The position numbers were made by a program, and so were the translations under genes. Below, one piece after another: positions 23,471-35,290 of a DNA stretch of 64,000 nt. The notes under the pieces were generated by a model. That model ran no database searches and had not been told where the DNA came from. It worked only from the letters and a program-made list of their open reading frames with translations. The first letter of the stretch is position 1; each line of letters starts with the position of its first letter. Source of the DNA: Lamellibrachia satsuma (Eukaryota; Annelida; Polychaeta; Sabellida; Siboglinidae); contig BSQZ01000002.1 in NCBI GenBank assembly GCA_033239005.1, positions 3,009,501 through 3,073,500 on the forward strand, read 5' to 3'.

Positions 23471-24842
23471 CCTATAAGAGTCAGACCACTGTCTTATTAC
23501 CTTGCAAAGAAGTGCATTGTATGTCATGAAACAAAATGTTATGTTACATTTATATACAGTAGTGCACACACGCACGCAAACACAAAACCAAATAAATGTG
23601 TATACAAAATGTTGTGCATAAATACTACCAGTTGTTACTTATCGCTTCAAACCATCATCTCATCTGCTAGAACAGGTATGATTTCTTCATTCACAAATAC
23701 CGAGTAATGTTTACTTAAATTACTATAACCTACCACAAATATATAGCTGCAATTACTTGTGAATGGGGTAAGAATTGCTGCTTAACCTTCCCCAGTCTTA
23801 ACAGCTGCCGTTCCTATGCTAAAAGTTCTGATTGGTTTAATTAATTTTAACCAATACATAATCAAGATTTTATTCATGCACTAATAATCAGACTACTCTT
23901 AAATAACTTATTAGTTCCACCTAAATACACAGACAATAATATTATATATACATACAAAGCATTTAGTTACACACACCCAGTTCCCAGGAAGCATTTTGAA
24001 TCCAGCATTTCAAAGAATTTGTTATCACACATCTGCTAAGTGATCCTCTTCCCAGAAAAAGTCTCTGTTCTGTAGAGATAACAAAAACCTCAGACAATAA
24101 AGGCAACCTGGTATAACTTGTGGTGCTTCTGATGCATAAAACAACAGTGGTATAATGGTGAAATTGCATGAGACTGTCGAAGGAAGAACAACTTGTAATT
24201 CGCGCAAATCTTTCCGTATGCTGAAACAATCGCGTATCTACGCCAACGCATGCTCAGTTGCGTTCAAAGTTATTCAAACGTCAGATTAGCTGATCTTTGC
24301 ATTCCGATTTCTGTTTAATATCAGAAAGAGCTGTTGTTGGTATGATATATTCTTTGCTGAAACAGTAATTCTTTCTGACTCTTGAATTTGAAGTAGAAAT
24401 TGTACTTCCGTCAACAAGCGATCCCACGATACATCGCATTTATATATGCCCACCATCTAACAATAAAAACACGCGATAATCTGGGTAAAATTATTCCCTA
24501 TACATTTACCTTAGGTGAATGCTTCGACTCTTGCACCGCTCAGAATGTTTCAGTTGCTTGTTTCTTCAATTCATACATAATAATAACGTACTGTATAGTC
24601 TGTACCACTGTTACTTTTCAACCTACATCCCTATTATTGAGGCCTGTTTACACAAGTGATTATTTGTCCAAGTGGTCAGCCAAAACAGTGTTGCGGAGCA
24701 AGAAACGGTCATGTAAACACCTCCCCCCCACACGAGAGATCGTTTACCGACGTCAATTCATAGGCTACAATCATGTCACTGGAACTGAGGCTGGGTCGAG
24801 GTCCAGTGGCTGTCGACTGCAATTTTGAAGCAGTGGCCACAA
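23471..24842. other. Intergenic sequence, no gene identified
   Basis: A 142-codon plus-strand frame at 24400-24828 matches no family I recognise. Part of it begins GGCCTGTTTACACAAGTGA and later has CATGTAAACACC, an imperfect inverted pair suggesting a small decayed transposon rather than a gene. Confidence 0.4.
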
Positions 24843-25035
24843 CCAAAGCTCAAGTAGGGATTGGTGCAAGTCATTAGGTCACAATGCCCACCTGGTGCAT
24901 CTGCCGTGACCTTTTATCAAAGTTCAAGTTGGGATTGGTGTGAGTCAATAGGTCACACTGCCCAGCTGGTGCACCCGTCGTGACCTTTCATCAAAGCTCA
25001 AGTTGGGATTGGTGCAAGTCAACAGGTCACACTGC
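24843..25035 (+). repeat. Tandem repeat of about 74 bp, 2.6 copies
   Basis: Units start AAAGCTCAAGT.GGGATTGG and include AGGTCACACTGCCCA and CCGTGACCTTT. Three starts lie near 24845, 24919 and 24993. Confidence 0.8.
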
Positions 25036-25224
25036 CTTGCTGACTTCCAGAACTGACTTAAGTCAGCTGCAGTGTCTCTGTTCTGCCTCTTCCATGTTCT
25101 GCCATCGTTTGGTCCAGCTTCTTGTCTTGCTCTTCTGCATCCTTTGTGGTTTACGTTCGTTTCTGCAAAAGAAGTTGCATACTTCTGAAAATGTTCAAGT
25201 TCGTGCAGAATAATGAGATAATGA

Positions 25225-25500
25225 TTTCTTCTAATCACAACTATATTATTCATTTTTAGGCTACCATCGGCACACTTCATCAGGAAGTGAATTCTGGAAT
25301 GACTAGTTCTTCTGAGCACCAGTTTGCATGGCAATCAGGCTGTGCCATACATGGATCAGTAAGACAACTCCAATCATAAATCAAGATGAGATGAACATTG
25401 ATGGCCTGGTTGTGAGCAGAAGAACAACTAGACACCCTGAATTCAGTTCCTGGTGAAGGCTACCTATGGTAGCCGAAACGTTGAGTAGGTAAATCTGAAC
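25225..25500 (+). mobile_element. Penelope-like element 3' remnant
   Basis: The plus strand encodes, in broken frames, SSEHQFAWQSGCAIH followed by VRQLQS and then SRRTTRHPEF. This pattern is close to the end of the GIY-YIG endonuclease of Penelope-like elements (AEH.W..GH.I.W..V..L ... R.TR). It is followed at once by a hammerhead-type motif, as in that class. No reverse transcriptase part was found here. The assignment is tentative because frames are broken and the similarity is short. Confidence 0.4.
25449..25480 (+). ncRNA. Degenerate hammerhead ribozyme-like motif
   Basis: CTGGTGA at 25450-25456 stands where the hammerhead core CUGANGA is expected, with one core change (A to G). It is followed by a perfect 7-bp hairpin (GGCTACC TAT GGTAGCC) and then GAAAC. 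Hammerheads are known in Penelope-like elements. The changed core base suggests it is inactive. Stems I and III were not convincingly closed. Confidence 0.4.
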
Positions 25501-25689
25501 AGTTATGATGAGAAGAAAATCGTTACTTTAGTTTCTACTAACCTGAACAACATTTTCACGAAAGTTGCACACTGTTTGGAAACGCTACACTGCTTGTCTC
25601 AGAAAGCTCGTTAATGTTTTGACATTAGCTTGCAAACTCTGGCTGTCAACAGCTTTAATATGCTGCATATTTGATAATAGTTACATAAA

Positions 25690-25830
25690 ACAGTATATTT
25701 TTATACATCGCCTTAAATTTCAAACTGCTTTACATTTCACCCCCTGGCAGACCAGTTCATTCCAACATGCACCAACTCGACTTCCCTGGGAAGCATTTAA
25801 ACAATGTTGTCGTGATGATATTAAGAACAG
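25690..25830. repeat. Interspersed repeat copy (CTTTACA.TTCACCCC family)
   Basis: Contains CTGCTTTACATTTCACCCC, GGCAGACCAGTTCATTCCAAC and TGGGAAGCATT. The same blocks occur in the same order near 35030 and 54910, and in part near 27310. It is a dispersed family without coding capacity, probably a SINE or a LINE tail. Confidence 0.6.
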
Positions 25831-25963
25831 GAACAAAAAACCAGTATACTAAATACAAGTATTGTCTATACTACAATAAAGTAGTTTGTGACTATCTCTG
25901 TCTGTATGTGCCTTCATGTATATCTCTGTCATTTTGCATGCGTGGAGCTAAAATTTTGTAGGT

Positions 25964-28900
25964 TTACTCGGGGGATTGATAGGGTGGTTCGTACACAAAT
26001 AAATTCCCTCGTGGGGTTGGGGATATTACAAATGTTTGACATAGATTATGTAAGTCAGAACAATAGGAGTTCAAAGTTTGCATGTTTTTACGACTGTTCT
26101 GAGTTACGTAATCAATGTTAAATGCCCACATAAGCTCCTTCGTACAGTACGAATGCTTTGTGAAACCAGCAGTTGGGCAGGAATTTGTCATTACCATAGG
26201 CGTTGCCCTACCAAAACTTGACTGGGTAGTGCAAGGAGTCATAAGCTCTTGCAATGGCTACCTTTTTTCACGTGCAATGTCGAGCATCTCAGCTAGTTAT
26301 ATATAAACGCTTTCAGGATATTACAAAGACAGGCAATTTAAATAGTTATTATAACTAATTTGTTTATCAAACAGGTTTTTAAAAGGCACGTGAATATGAA
26401 CACTACCACACACCAACAATGGCTTGGCTGTGTTTGCTATGGATGTCAACTTACTTATTCCTGAAGTAGCAGCAGCAGCAGAGAATGACAAGGAACAGGA
26501 AACCAACTCCTCCAGCTATGCCAGCAATAAGAACTGACGCAAAGCAAGACAGTCAATCAATCAATCAAAAATATTTATTTACCTTGGCATTATGTAATTA
26601 TCTAAAAAGTCATGAACATATGTACAATAGACAGTATGCCAAAGTATGGTAGTCGTAGCTAATTGTGTCTTAGAAACAGAGGGATAAAAATCGATTACTA
26701 ATTACAATACTTACACAGGTATCGTGGTACTGTCACTAATGATTATTGCTATAAATTTGAAAATTATATAAATTAAATGCAAGTATACTATCAAAATAAC
26801 AAATGCTGAACCTCAAAACTCAATCAAGAAAGGCATTTCTATTCAAACAATAATAACAACTGTAAATACTCATAGAAGTACATATTAAACACACCACGTT
26901 TCACAACTGCACTTCACATCTATAGATCTCAATTATATGATTTGTACACCTTATTAAACCATATCAAATATATCATGACATAGCAAAGCATTGAAACAAA
27001 CGTTATGGTCTTGGGACAACGCACCTTTCTCAGAATTTGGCAACTACAGATTAAATGCACTCGTGACGTAGGGTTAGTTAACAGTATGGCGCGGCCCATG
27101 AAATTTAGACGCTATGTGTTCAACAAGTTGTTCCTAGTGAACCATTGCCATGATATTCTTGATTGTATATGCAAATGGTTATGTTTTATTAACTTTTATA
27201 GGTGCATACACCCAAGACCGTGACTTGTTTCATTTTTAATTTCTACAGCACCTCTCCAACATTTGTTAATTACTTAATCACACTTTGTACCTGACAAACA
27301 ACATTTTAACCTCTAATGAAGCATTCAGTCATGCTGCAATTGCTGCAGCAAAGCTGTTCATTCTTATAATTCCATTACTGACATCCCATTACTCTCTACT
27401 GCCAGGTATTCATTCAATCTCCCAAGTTTAGAAACAGCAGTAGGTGGACTTACTTGAACCTAGGCCCTCTCAAATGACAGTCCAGCACACTAACAGCAAC
27501 TAGCCTACTGTCCCTGAGACAAAGATATCCCATAACTTATATATGTTACAGTCAATCTGCATAATCAGTCATTTTGCGTAATGACTGACATATAGTCTGT
27601 TTACATAACCCTACATACCAGAACAATATATATAGTCTGTTTACATAACCCTACACACCAGAACAATATAGTCTGTTTACATAACCCTACACACCAGAAC
27701 AATATAGTCTGTTTACATAACCCTACACACCAGAACAACATAGTCTGTTTACATAACCCTACAACAGAACAATATTCAGTGTCCTTCATTGTCCAGTGGG
27801 GACACGGATATCTGATAATTTTTTCACAAAGCCTCCTCTGATTATTTACCTATCTGGCTGGCAGTGAACAGTAATGGCACATTCCTTGAGGCCTAACTGT
27901 CTGTCATTATTGCTGTTGCCTAGCCTGGTTCACAACACTTCCACCATGTCTGCTGAGGCACATTATATCACATGACCATATGACCATTGAAAAAAAAAAA
28001 TTTGGTGAGGGAAAATTATATTTTAAAGTGCGTTCCCTGTATGAAGCCTGTTCCTGCATTCCTTTCACATTAAAATGTTTTGGTAAGCAACTGTTTGGTG
28101 AGCAACTCTCCAGTGCACTGAAAACCTCCCTCCTCCCCCCCAAGCATTCATTCACATATTGCTTCAGCTATAATCACTGGTCTAAGTGCACCTCAAGTAC
28201 AGGATCTGGTGATACTATCAGCGTACTACAAATGACCTCAGGGTGCGTTATGCCTGACTTGTCATAATGAATGACCAAATGAGATCATGGGAAAGAGGGT
28301 GGGTTTGTGTGACTCAATGACAAAATATTAATACAGTTTGACCTAATATGTGTACAGTACGCTTGAAAATTGGGTCATGGAAAAATGTCAAGGAATCTGT
28401 TCTTACATAAGCGTACACCAAAACAAACTTCTCTAGACAATAAGGTCAATGTTTAACACTAGTGGTGTAATTTGGGGATTACTGTAAAACAACTGAAAAG
28501 TGTCACCACTTTTCAGTTGTTTTACACTAGTAAAATTACAATAACTATGCTGATTAAAAAAGAGGGTCTATGATAATGAGGGCATGTATGCTTAGTAGGT
28601 CAAATATGGTAATTAGAACACTTCCATCATGCCTAAATCCTCAAAAATCCAAGCACAAAGGCACATTAAATACAAAAGGGTTAGGGAATCTTGAAATCAG
28701 TATATGACCAATTGATGAATGCGCTGGGCAACTAAGGAAGGTAAGCATGATCACTGCATTTAAAAAATCTAAAAATTGTAATATCAAAATTGTTTAAAGC
28801 CACTTCTGTAATTCATTTAGTTTATGCATTATGCACCGGTTTAATAAAAGGGTGCATACTTTTGTTGAAATTGGCAAAAGAATTAACTTTGATCGTTAGA

Positions 28901-31867
28901 TCGGGTAATTTGCAAAAGTGAATAGCCTCAAGCTGACATTTCAACACTTTCCCTATTTTCTGTCTGGTCAGATCAAAACTAACTTAAACCCCCTCCACAA
29001 CTAATTTCGCCCATCGCGAATCAAGTTCGTTGATCTTCAAGTCTGTAGTGTATTCATTCAGTTTAATGTGTATTATTATTTTCAAGTCTGTAGTGTGTTC
29101 ATTCAGTTTAATGTGTATTACTATTTTCAAGTCTGTAGTGTGTTCATTCAGTTTAATGTGTATTATTATTTTCAAGTCTGTAGTGTGTTCATTCAATTTA
29201 ATGTGTGTTATTATTTTCAAGTCTGTAGTGTGTTCATTCAGTTTAATGTGTATTATTATTTTCAAGTATGTAGTGTGTTCATTCAGTTTAATGTGTGTTA
29301 TTATTTTCAAGTATGTTGTGTGTTCATTCAGTTTAATGTGTATTATTATTTTCAAGTCTGTAGTTTGTTCATTCAGTTTAATGTGTGTTATTATTTTCAA
29401 GTCTGTTGTGTGTTCAGTCGGTTTAATATGTACTACTGTTAAAATTATCAAAAGAATTAACTTTGATCATTAGTAGATCGGGTAACTTGAGAAAGTGAAT
29501 AGCCTCAAGCCAACATCTAGCTGTTTTCCACATAATTTTGACTGTGTGCAGTCAAAAAGTAATTTAACAGTTTAGCCGATGATTTCATCAAACCTAGTGT
29601 AAATCTTTGTTTGTGCACGGTGTAGGATTATGTCTGTATCATGTGCTTCTGTTCTGTATGTTTATTGTATCAGGCCCATTCTCAGGGTATTGAAAAGGGG
29701 TGCTCGAACATACACATCACTACACAATCAGCCGGGGATTTGTGGAATGATTTCTGAAGACGGTTAGTTAAAAAAAATTCTCTCATAAAGGGGGTTTAGT
29801 TCGAACCTCCCAAGGATGAGCATGTATATAGTGGTAGACAAATGTCATAGTCAATGTGGCTTACCTATATTCAATTGGCCAGATGAAGGGGCACTGGTTG
29901 TCACGACACTGGTTGAGCTGCTTGTCGTGTCTAAAATGTCACCTGACTGTGATGAGGTTGTACTCACAACTGTCGACGTTGGGGCCACAGTCAACAAACC
30001 TAAAGACAAGACTTGACACATGCAGCAATGGCATTATCTGACGGTCGCCAAGACTGTCACCAGACTTGACACGTGCAGCAATGGCACCATATGAAGATTG
30101 CCAAGACTGTCACCAGACTTGACACATGCAGCAATGGCACCATCTGACGGTCGCCAAGACTGTCACCAGACTTGACACATGCAGCAATGGCACCATCTGA
30201 CGGTCGCCAAGACTGTCACCAGACTTGACACATGCAGCAATGGCACCATCTGAAGATTGCCAAGACTGTCACCAGACTTGACACATGCAGCAATGGCACC
30301 ATCTGAAGATTGCCAAGACTGTCACCAGACTTGACACATGCAGCAATGGCACCATCTGAAGATTGCCAAGACTGTCACCAGACTTGACACATGCAGCAAT
30401 GGCACCATCTGACGGTCGTCAAGACTGTCACCAGACTTGACACATGCAGCAATGGCATCATCTGAAGATTGCCAAGACTGTCACCAGACTTGACACATGC
30501 AGCAATGGCACCATCTGAAGATCGCCAAGACTGTCACCAGACTTGACACATGCAGCAATGGCACCATCTGAAGACTGCCAAGACTGTCACCAGACTTGAC
30601 ACATGCAGCAATGGCACCATCTGACGGTCGCCAAGACTGTCACCAGACTTGACACATGCAGCAATGGCATCATCTGAAGATTGCCAAGACTGTCACCAGA
30701 CTTGACACATGCAGCAATGGCACCATCTGAAGATTGCCAAGACTGTCACCAGACTTGACACATGCAGCAATGGCACCATCTGAAGATTGCCAAGACTGTC
30801 ACCAGACTTGACACATGCAGCAATGGCACCATCTGACGGTCGCCAAGACTGTCACCAGACTTGACACATGCAGCAATGGCACCATCTGAAGATTGCCAAG
30901 ACTGTCACCAGACTTGACACACGCAGCAATGGCACCATCTGAAGATTGCCAAGACTGTCACCAGACTTGACATATGCAGCAATGGCACCATCTGAAGATT
31001 GCCAAGACTGTCACCAGACTTGACACATGCAGCAATGGCACCATCTGACGGTCGCCAAGACTGTCACCAGACTTGACACACGCAGCAATGGCACCATCTG
31101 AAGATTGCCAAGACTGTCACCAGACTTGGTTTCCAAATTGTTGTAATTGGAATTGAATGTCAATTCCAATTCCAATAAAGCTGCTTTAAAACAGATATTA
31201 TTTTTGGGCATTCAGTATACCTATGGTTGTTTTATTCACATAGTTTTATTTCGATATGGAATTGATAACTGGAATTTTGGAATTAGTATTTTTGAGGTGA
31301 AATTGGAATTGGTGCGCAAATGGAATTTATATAATGTAATAATAATAATAGTAATATCTTTTATTTGCATAGTGCCATGTCTGAGGAATGTAAATTCTTT
31401 TCAAAGGCACTTAAAATACAACAGTGTTAAAAATAATAATAAATGGCTTATATTTATACAATAGTCATACTTACACACTATATGTATAAATTATAAGTAT
31501 ATTATATTAAATGTTAATAAAAAGAAAATACAAGCGTAATATTTAATAGTAATAAGCTACACTACATTGAAAGGTATTTAAAAACTGTAACTGACCACAA
31601 GTCTGACTGTCTTCGCAGCGTCAAACACAGATTGTGGCTTCTAGATTGTAGAAGGATACACGGGACATGGAATGTCACAGTCTTATCAGTTGTCAGTTTC
31701 GAAGTACAATTCTGATAACAGACTTCAGAATGTCAAACTTAATATCTGAAGAACTTGTCTGCCATTTGTTTTATTAATGATGACTGCCTGTAACTGACGG
31801 GTTTGTTACATCCAGAAGTATTTTAGTCATAGCAAACCTAAAAAATCATTCAATAAAAAACCTACTG

Positions 31868-31955
<88 letters not shown>

Positions 31956-32401
31956 AATTTTATTTTGGGCCCACATTTTAGTGGAATAATAAAAAAGTAC
32001 TTACTTACCTGTAGAAACTAAGAAAACCACCATTGTGGAACCACTTGGCCATGGTATATTGTGCATTCTCATAGCAATAAATAGGTCAGACTTCTTTCTG
32101 TTGATCAAGCAAAGTGAATGGGTGTATATATAAAAACCTCAATATTATATAAATTTACTATACCAAGTTACCCTGCTAAATGACACATACATGAATCTGT
32201 ACTTGACTGTTGTATCAGTTATGTATCATTTATTAAATTTACAATATACTCACATTTAATAGCTGTGTACTGTCCAACATCAGGCAGACTTGTGCAGAAC
32301 GTAACCAAGAAAGTGCCTACAGCACCGAGATATGCAAATGTATGGTGACTACTGAAGCAAAGACATATAATCAACCATATCATTATGGCTGTGGTGGACA
32401 T
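25964..32401 (-). CDS. Five-exon gene for a putative small type I membrane protein (unknown family)
   Basis: Minus-strand exons in order: 32401-32243 (ATG just after an in-frame TAA), 32090-32009, 29999-29865, 26533-26455, 26093-25964 (stop). Joining them gives 194 aa with all phases consistent. Residues 1-23 look like a signal peptide (MSTTAIMIWLIICLCFSSHH). Residues 24-81 are a short extracellular region with two Cys. Residues 82-125 are Ser/Thr-rich and probably O-glycosylated (VVSTTSSQSGD, TTSSSTSVVTTSAPSS). Residues 126-149 are a membrane helix (LIAGIAGGVGFLFLVILCCC). The last 45 residues form a cytoplasmic tail ending YEPPYQSPE. Exon 1 must use GTAAAT as donor; a stronger GTGAGT 11 nt earlier breaks the phase. 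Exons 3-5 are the firmest part. The exon 5 acceptor has a weak pyrimidine tract. I do not recognise the family. Confidence 0.55.
26560..27240. other. Intron sequence of the minus-strand gene, probably old repeat
   Basis: It begins with TCAATCAATCAATC and AAAATATTTATTTACC, which look like a retroelement tail. The rest is AT-rich with no recognisable domain. The short plus-strand frame at 27005-27223 has no coding features. Confidence 0.4.
27290..27535. repeat. Interspersed repeat copy, partial
   Basis: Contains AAGCATTCAGTCATGCTGCAA and CTGCCAGGTATTCATT, matching the second half of the copy at 35005-35290. Confidence 0.55.
27600..27777. repeat. 36-bp minisatellite, 5 copies
   Basis: Copies of ATATAGTCTGTTTACATAAC followed by CCTACACACCAGAACA. 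The first and last copies are slightly altered. It lies in the last-but-one intron of the minus-strand gene. Confidence 0.92.
27800..28865. other. Intron sequence, nothing convincing
   Basis: Short frames on both strands show no family. One inverted pair is notable: ACAACTGAAAAGTGTCACCA and CACTTTTCAGTTGTTTTAC at about 28490-28527 form a hairpin with arms of about 14-18 nt. Confidence 0.5.
28866..29515. repeat. 45-bp minisatellite flanked by 65-bp direct repeats
   Basis: About nine 45-bp units (CAAGTCTGTAGTGTGTTCAT, TCAGTTTAATGTGTATTATT and ATTTT) fill 29037-29425. The array is flanked by a direct repeat, AAAGAATTAACTTTGATC then GATCGGGTAA then GTGAATAGCCTCAAGC, at 28879-28935 and 29449-29510. 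The period divides by three, so frames are open in several phases on both strands. It lies in the intron between exons 3 and 4 of the minus-strand gene. Confidence 0.9.
30006..31128. repeat. 53-bp minisatellite, about 21 copies
   Basis: Units carry ACTTGACACATGCAGCAATG, GCACCATCTG, then either AAGATTGCC or ACGGTCGCC, then AAGACTGTCACCAG. The two variants alternate irregularly. The array stops about 6 bases from the 3' splice site (29999/30000) of exon 3 of the minus-strand gene. Confidence 0.95.
31130..31330. repeat. AATTCC/GGAATT-rich palindromic tract
   Basis: Dense GGAATTG/CAATTCC alternation, e.g. TTGGAATTGAATGTCAATTCC. Related CCAATTCCAA strings occur at 34180-34260 and 46485-46550, suggesting dispersed fragments of one short element. 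Confidence 0.5.
31876..31957. repeat. (TA)n microsatellite
   Basis: A nearly pure TA run of about 75 bp just beyond exon 2 of the minus-strand gene, on its intron 2 side. Confidence 0.92.
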
Positions 32402-32646
32402 TTAATCTTGATGGAATGCAGTCGGAATAAAATCATACACTAGTCGTGTTGTCACCAACAGGCATTTGTATCAATGAGTGAGGGTGCGGAGGGTGGTCAG
32501 AGTGTTATTGCAAGTACTCCAGATAAACATTCTATAGAATTCTACAGAAACCTACAGAGCATAGTAGAATGTTGTAAAAAGACTAAAAGATTCACAGGAT
32601 TTTTTTATAGATCTCAAACTATAGAATATTGCAGATTCTAGGCATT

Positions 32647-32953
32647 GTGTACATAAGATTTAACAAGATTGCCATCCCAAACAACAAGTTCCAGATGGCA
32701 AGTGGACAAGGAAGCCATTGGCTTATCCAGAGTCCAACAATTTTCTCATCTATGTGTAGCCCACCCTTATCAAGTATCTGTCGATTCTATTTTTAAACAT
32801 ATTCACACTACTAGCATTAACACAATCATTTGGCAGTTTGTTCCATTCATTTATCACCCTCTGTGAGAAAGAGTACTTTCTCATGTCCAACCTACACTGC
32901 TCCTTAACTAATGCTGCTTTGTGTCCTCTGGTTCTACTACCATCAATCACTCA
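32647..32953 (-). mobile_element. LINE 3' tail (5'-truncated)
   Basis: The minus-strand frame reads SRTRGHKAALVKEQCRLDMR, KYSFSQRVINEWNKLPNDCV and SSVNMFKNRIDRYLIRVGYT. This is the conserved C-terminus of a LINE reverse transcriptase seen again at 52.2 kb and 56.2 kb. The shared 3' UTR ends in GATTGCCATC..., the family terminus. It lies just 5' of the start of the minus-strand membrane protein gene. Confidence 0.8.
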
Positions 32954-34440
32954 ACAATGAGACATGATACTATAAAGCAAACACAGAGCTCTTAAGCATT
33001 ACTAAAACATTATGTATTAAAATTACAAGGAAAAATATGAAATATATCATATGTTATCGCTTAGCAAAAATAGATATCATTGATAAACATGGAGTTTTAC
33101 GAACCTCTATAGATTTTCTGGCTAAGGGATCATAAGATATATTGTTGCAATGTATTACATTATGCTTAGTGGTAGATAGGCTCAGCACAGATTACACATG
33201 CCAAAAGAAACATCTTATCTGGAATTAGTCTTTGCAACGATCTACAAATTCATGGTTCAGTGATTCCATCAAAACACGCACAATACAGAACTTCCTGATT
33301 TTGGACAATGACAGAGTGGTTGAGCAGATTTGCTTGATTTAAATCATTTGATTTAAATCAAGCTACACAAACCGGTCTTCCAGAAGAAGTATTTTTTCAA
33401 GTCAGAAGCCCTGAGTTAAAGTCCACTTAGAGCTTGTGCTAGTTGTTACCAATTCAGTATGTTGACTCAAGTGAGACAGTCTTGGCTACAGACTAATACT
33501 GTACCAGTTTGCAGTCTGGTTGGAGACCCCTAGAGTACACAGAGCCATGGACAGGTGCTATTCCACCCTCTCAGCAAACAATAATTATCAGGGCTACAGC
33601 CACATACACACAGCATGCTTTCCTTTCCTAGACAGAGTATGCAACTACAGGGGGTGAGGCCTTGTGGACATTGTCTAATGGGTGGATTCATCCCAATGAG
33701 TGCCACTGACAATTTAAAATTGGATGTGGCGCTATATCAAATAAAACTTTACTATTATACATGTATTTTAAAACGGCAATGTTTCTGCTGTTGTAAATCA
33801 AACTATGTTATTATCATATTACTTTATATAAGCAAAAACCGTGTACCCTCTGTTAAGACAAGTACCCAATTCGATTAGAATAGAACACATTTGAAAGATC
33901 TTATAAATATAAACATCTATATAAATGTCTATATACCAGATTTAAAAAAAAATTAAATACATTTTTTTAATCTTATTTAAATAAAAAAATCAGATTGTTT
34001 TTTAATCATGAAAATTCCAACCCTGTGGTTGAGGAACTGGATGCTTAGCTTATTATTATATATTATCTTCTCATGCTTCATCATGTAAGATGGATCAAGC
34101 AGGTGGAATATTTAACTTTGGCCAGAATCATGGGTGTTGTGCACTCTTGTCCCTTGGTGCCAATTAATAGTAATTGAAAGTACCAATTATGCTGTCACCA
34201 ATTCCAATAACTTTTAAAAACAAAACACCAATTCCAAAATTGTAATTGAAATTAATGCCAAATCTGTATGAGAACTGTTAATTAAGCATTGCTTATCAGA
34301 TATCTGAAGAAGGCGGGCCACACAGTTAAAATATTGTTAGTCTTGATAAGCCAATAATTTACTACGTGGAGCTTGTGATTTTGGATGACAATCTTGTTTT
34401 TTAATTTTACTAAATGTGGTTATATTTAGTTAAATATAGT
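32954..34440. other. Intergenic sequence, nothing recognised
   Basis: AT-rich with short frames only. A palindrome, AGCTTGATTTAAATCAAGCT-like, lies near 33332-33362 (GCTTGATTTAAATCATTTGA then TTTAAATCAAGC). Confidence 0.5.
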
Positions 34441-34559
34441 TCTATGTTGTTGAACTAAATAGTGTTAACTCTAAGACTAAGTCCAAGACTAAGGCCTACA
34501 TTCAACAGCACTCACTGTGGGGATTACTTGGGGCAAGATATTCTAATTAGCACCTGTCT

Positions 34560-34770
34560 AGGAAATCGACTTAACTGTTCGGGAGAGGGGTGCAGATGGA
34601 AATGGGAGGTTGTCCCTAAAAATGGTGGAAGGTGGAAGGTTGAGCTAAAAAATTGTTGGTTGGTTGTGTTGGCAGGATATGGCAGGTGGACTCTAAAAAA
34701 TGATGGGAGGTGGGAGATTGGCCCCTCAAACAGGTGGGAGATCGGAGGTTGAGACCCCTGCCTCACCCCA
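34560..34770. repeat. GGTGGGAGGTTG-type irregular repeat
   Basis: Purine-rich degenerate units (GGGAGGTTG, GGAAGGTTGAG, GGGAGATTGG, GGAGGTTGAGACC) without a strict period. The 96- and 143-codon frames across it look accidental. Confidence 0.5.
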
Positions 34771-35004
34771 TACAAGAAACTAACATCCAGCCAGATGATT
34801 TGGCACATTGGCAGCGTATAGTTAGTTGAGACCACTAGAGCAAAACAAATGCTAAATGATACAGACACTAGGCTATGAACAGCTAAGCTAGACACTACAT
34901 ACATTTGGCAATGAAATGCAATTAATGAAGCAACCATAGCCAGTGGCAGTTCCATTTTTTCTGCATTACATTAAAGTAAAAGTTTCTTACATTAAACAAA
35001 AACG

Positions 35005-35290
35005 TTCTATATAGCGCGGTATCCAGTCCTTAGGACTGCTCAAAGCCCTTTACACTTCACCCATTAGCAGACATGTTCATTTCAAGGCCATTTCAACTTG
35101 TCTGGGAAGCATTCAGCCATGCTGCAATTACTGTGCAAAGACTATTAGTTCACATGTCCACTGTCTGTATTGCCAGGTATTCATTTATACAGCTGAGTGA
35201 ACAGTGGCAACGTGGGGTGATCAAACTTGCCAAAGGTTCGAAGCAATAATTTGTTCAGGGTTTGCAAACTCATTAACCAGGTTCATAAAT
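35005..35290. repeat. Interspersed repeat, fullest copy (TATAGCGCGG...CTTTACA)
   Basis: Starts with TATATAGCGCGGTATCCAGT and CCTTTACACTTCACCC, continues GGGAAGCATTCAGCCATGCT and GCCAGGTATTCATTTA. Shorter copies lie near 25700, 27300 and 54900. The family has no ORF. Confidence 0.6.

Noticed and set aside
24400..24828. 142-codon plus-strand frame
   Set aside because: No recognisable domain and no splice or neighbour support; part of it lies in a possible inverted-repeat element.
28984..29473. Frames of about 124-155 codons on both strands
   Set aside because: They come from the 45-bp array; three frames are open at once, which is a property of the period and not of coding.
30006..31128. Regularly spaced repeats with two alternating variants, CRISPR-like at first sight
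   Set aside because: The variant parts are only two sequences and not unique spacers, and no cas genes are present.
34462..34955. Overlapping 96- and 143-codon frames
   Set aside because: They run through a purine-rich degenerate repeat and resemble no protein.
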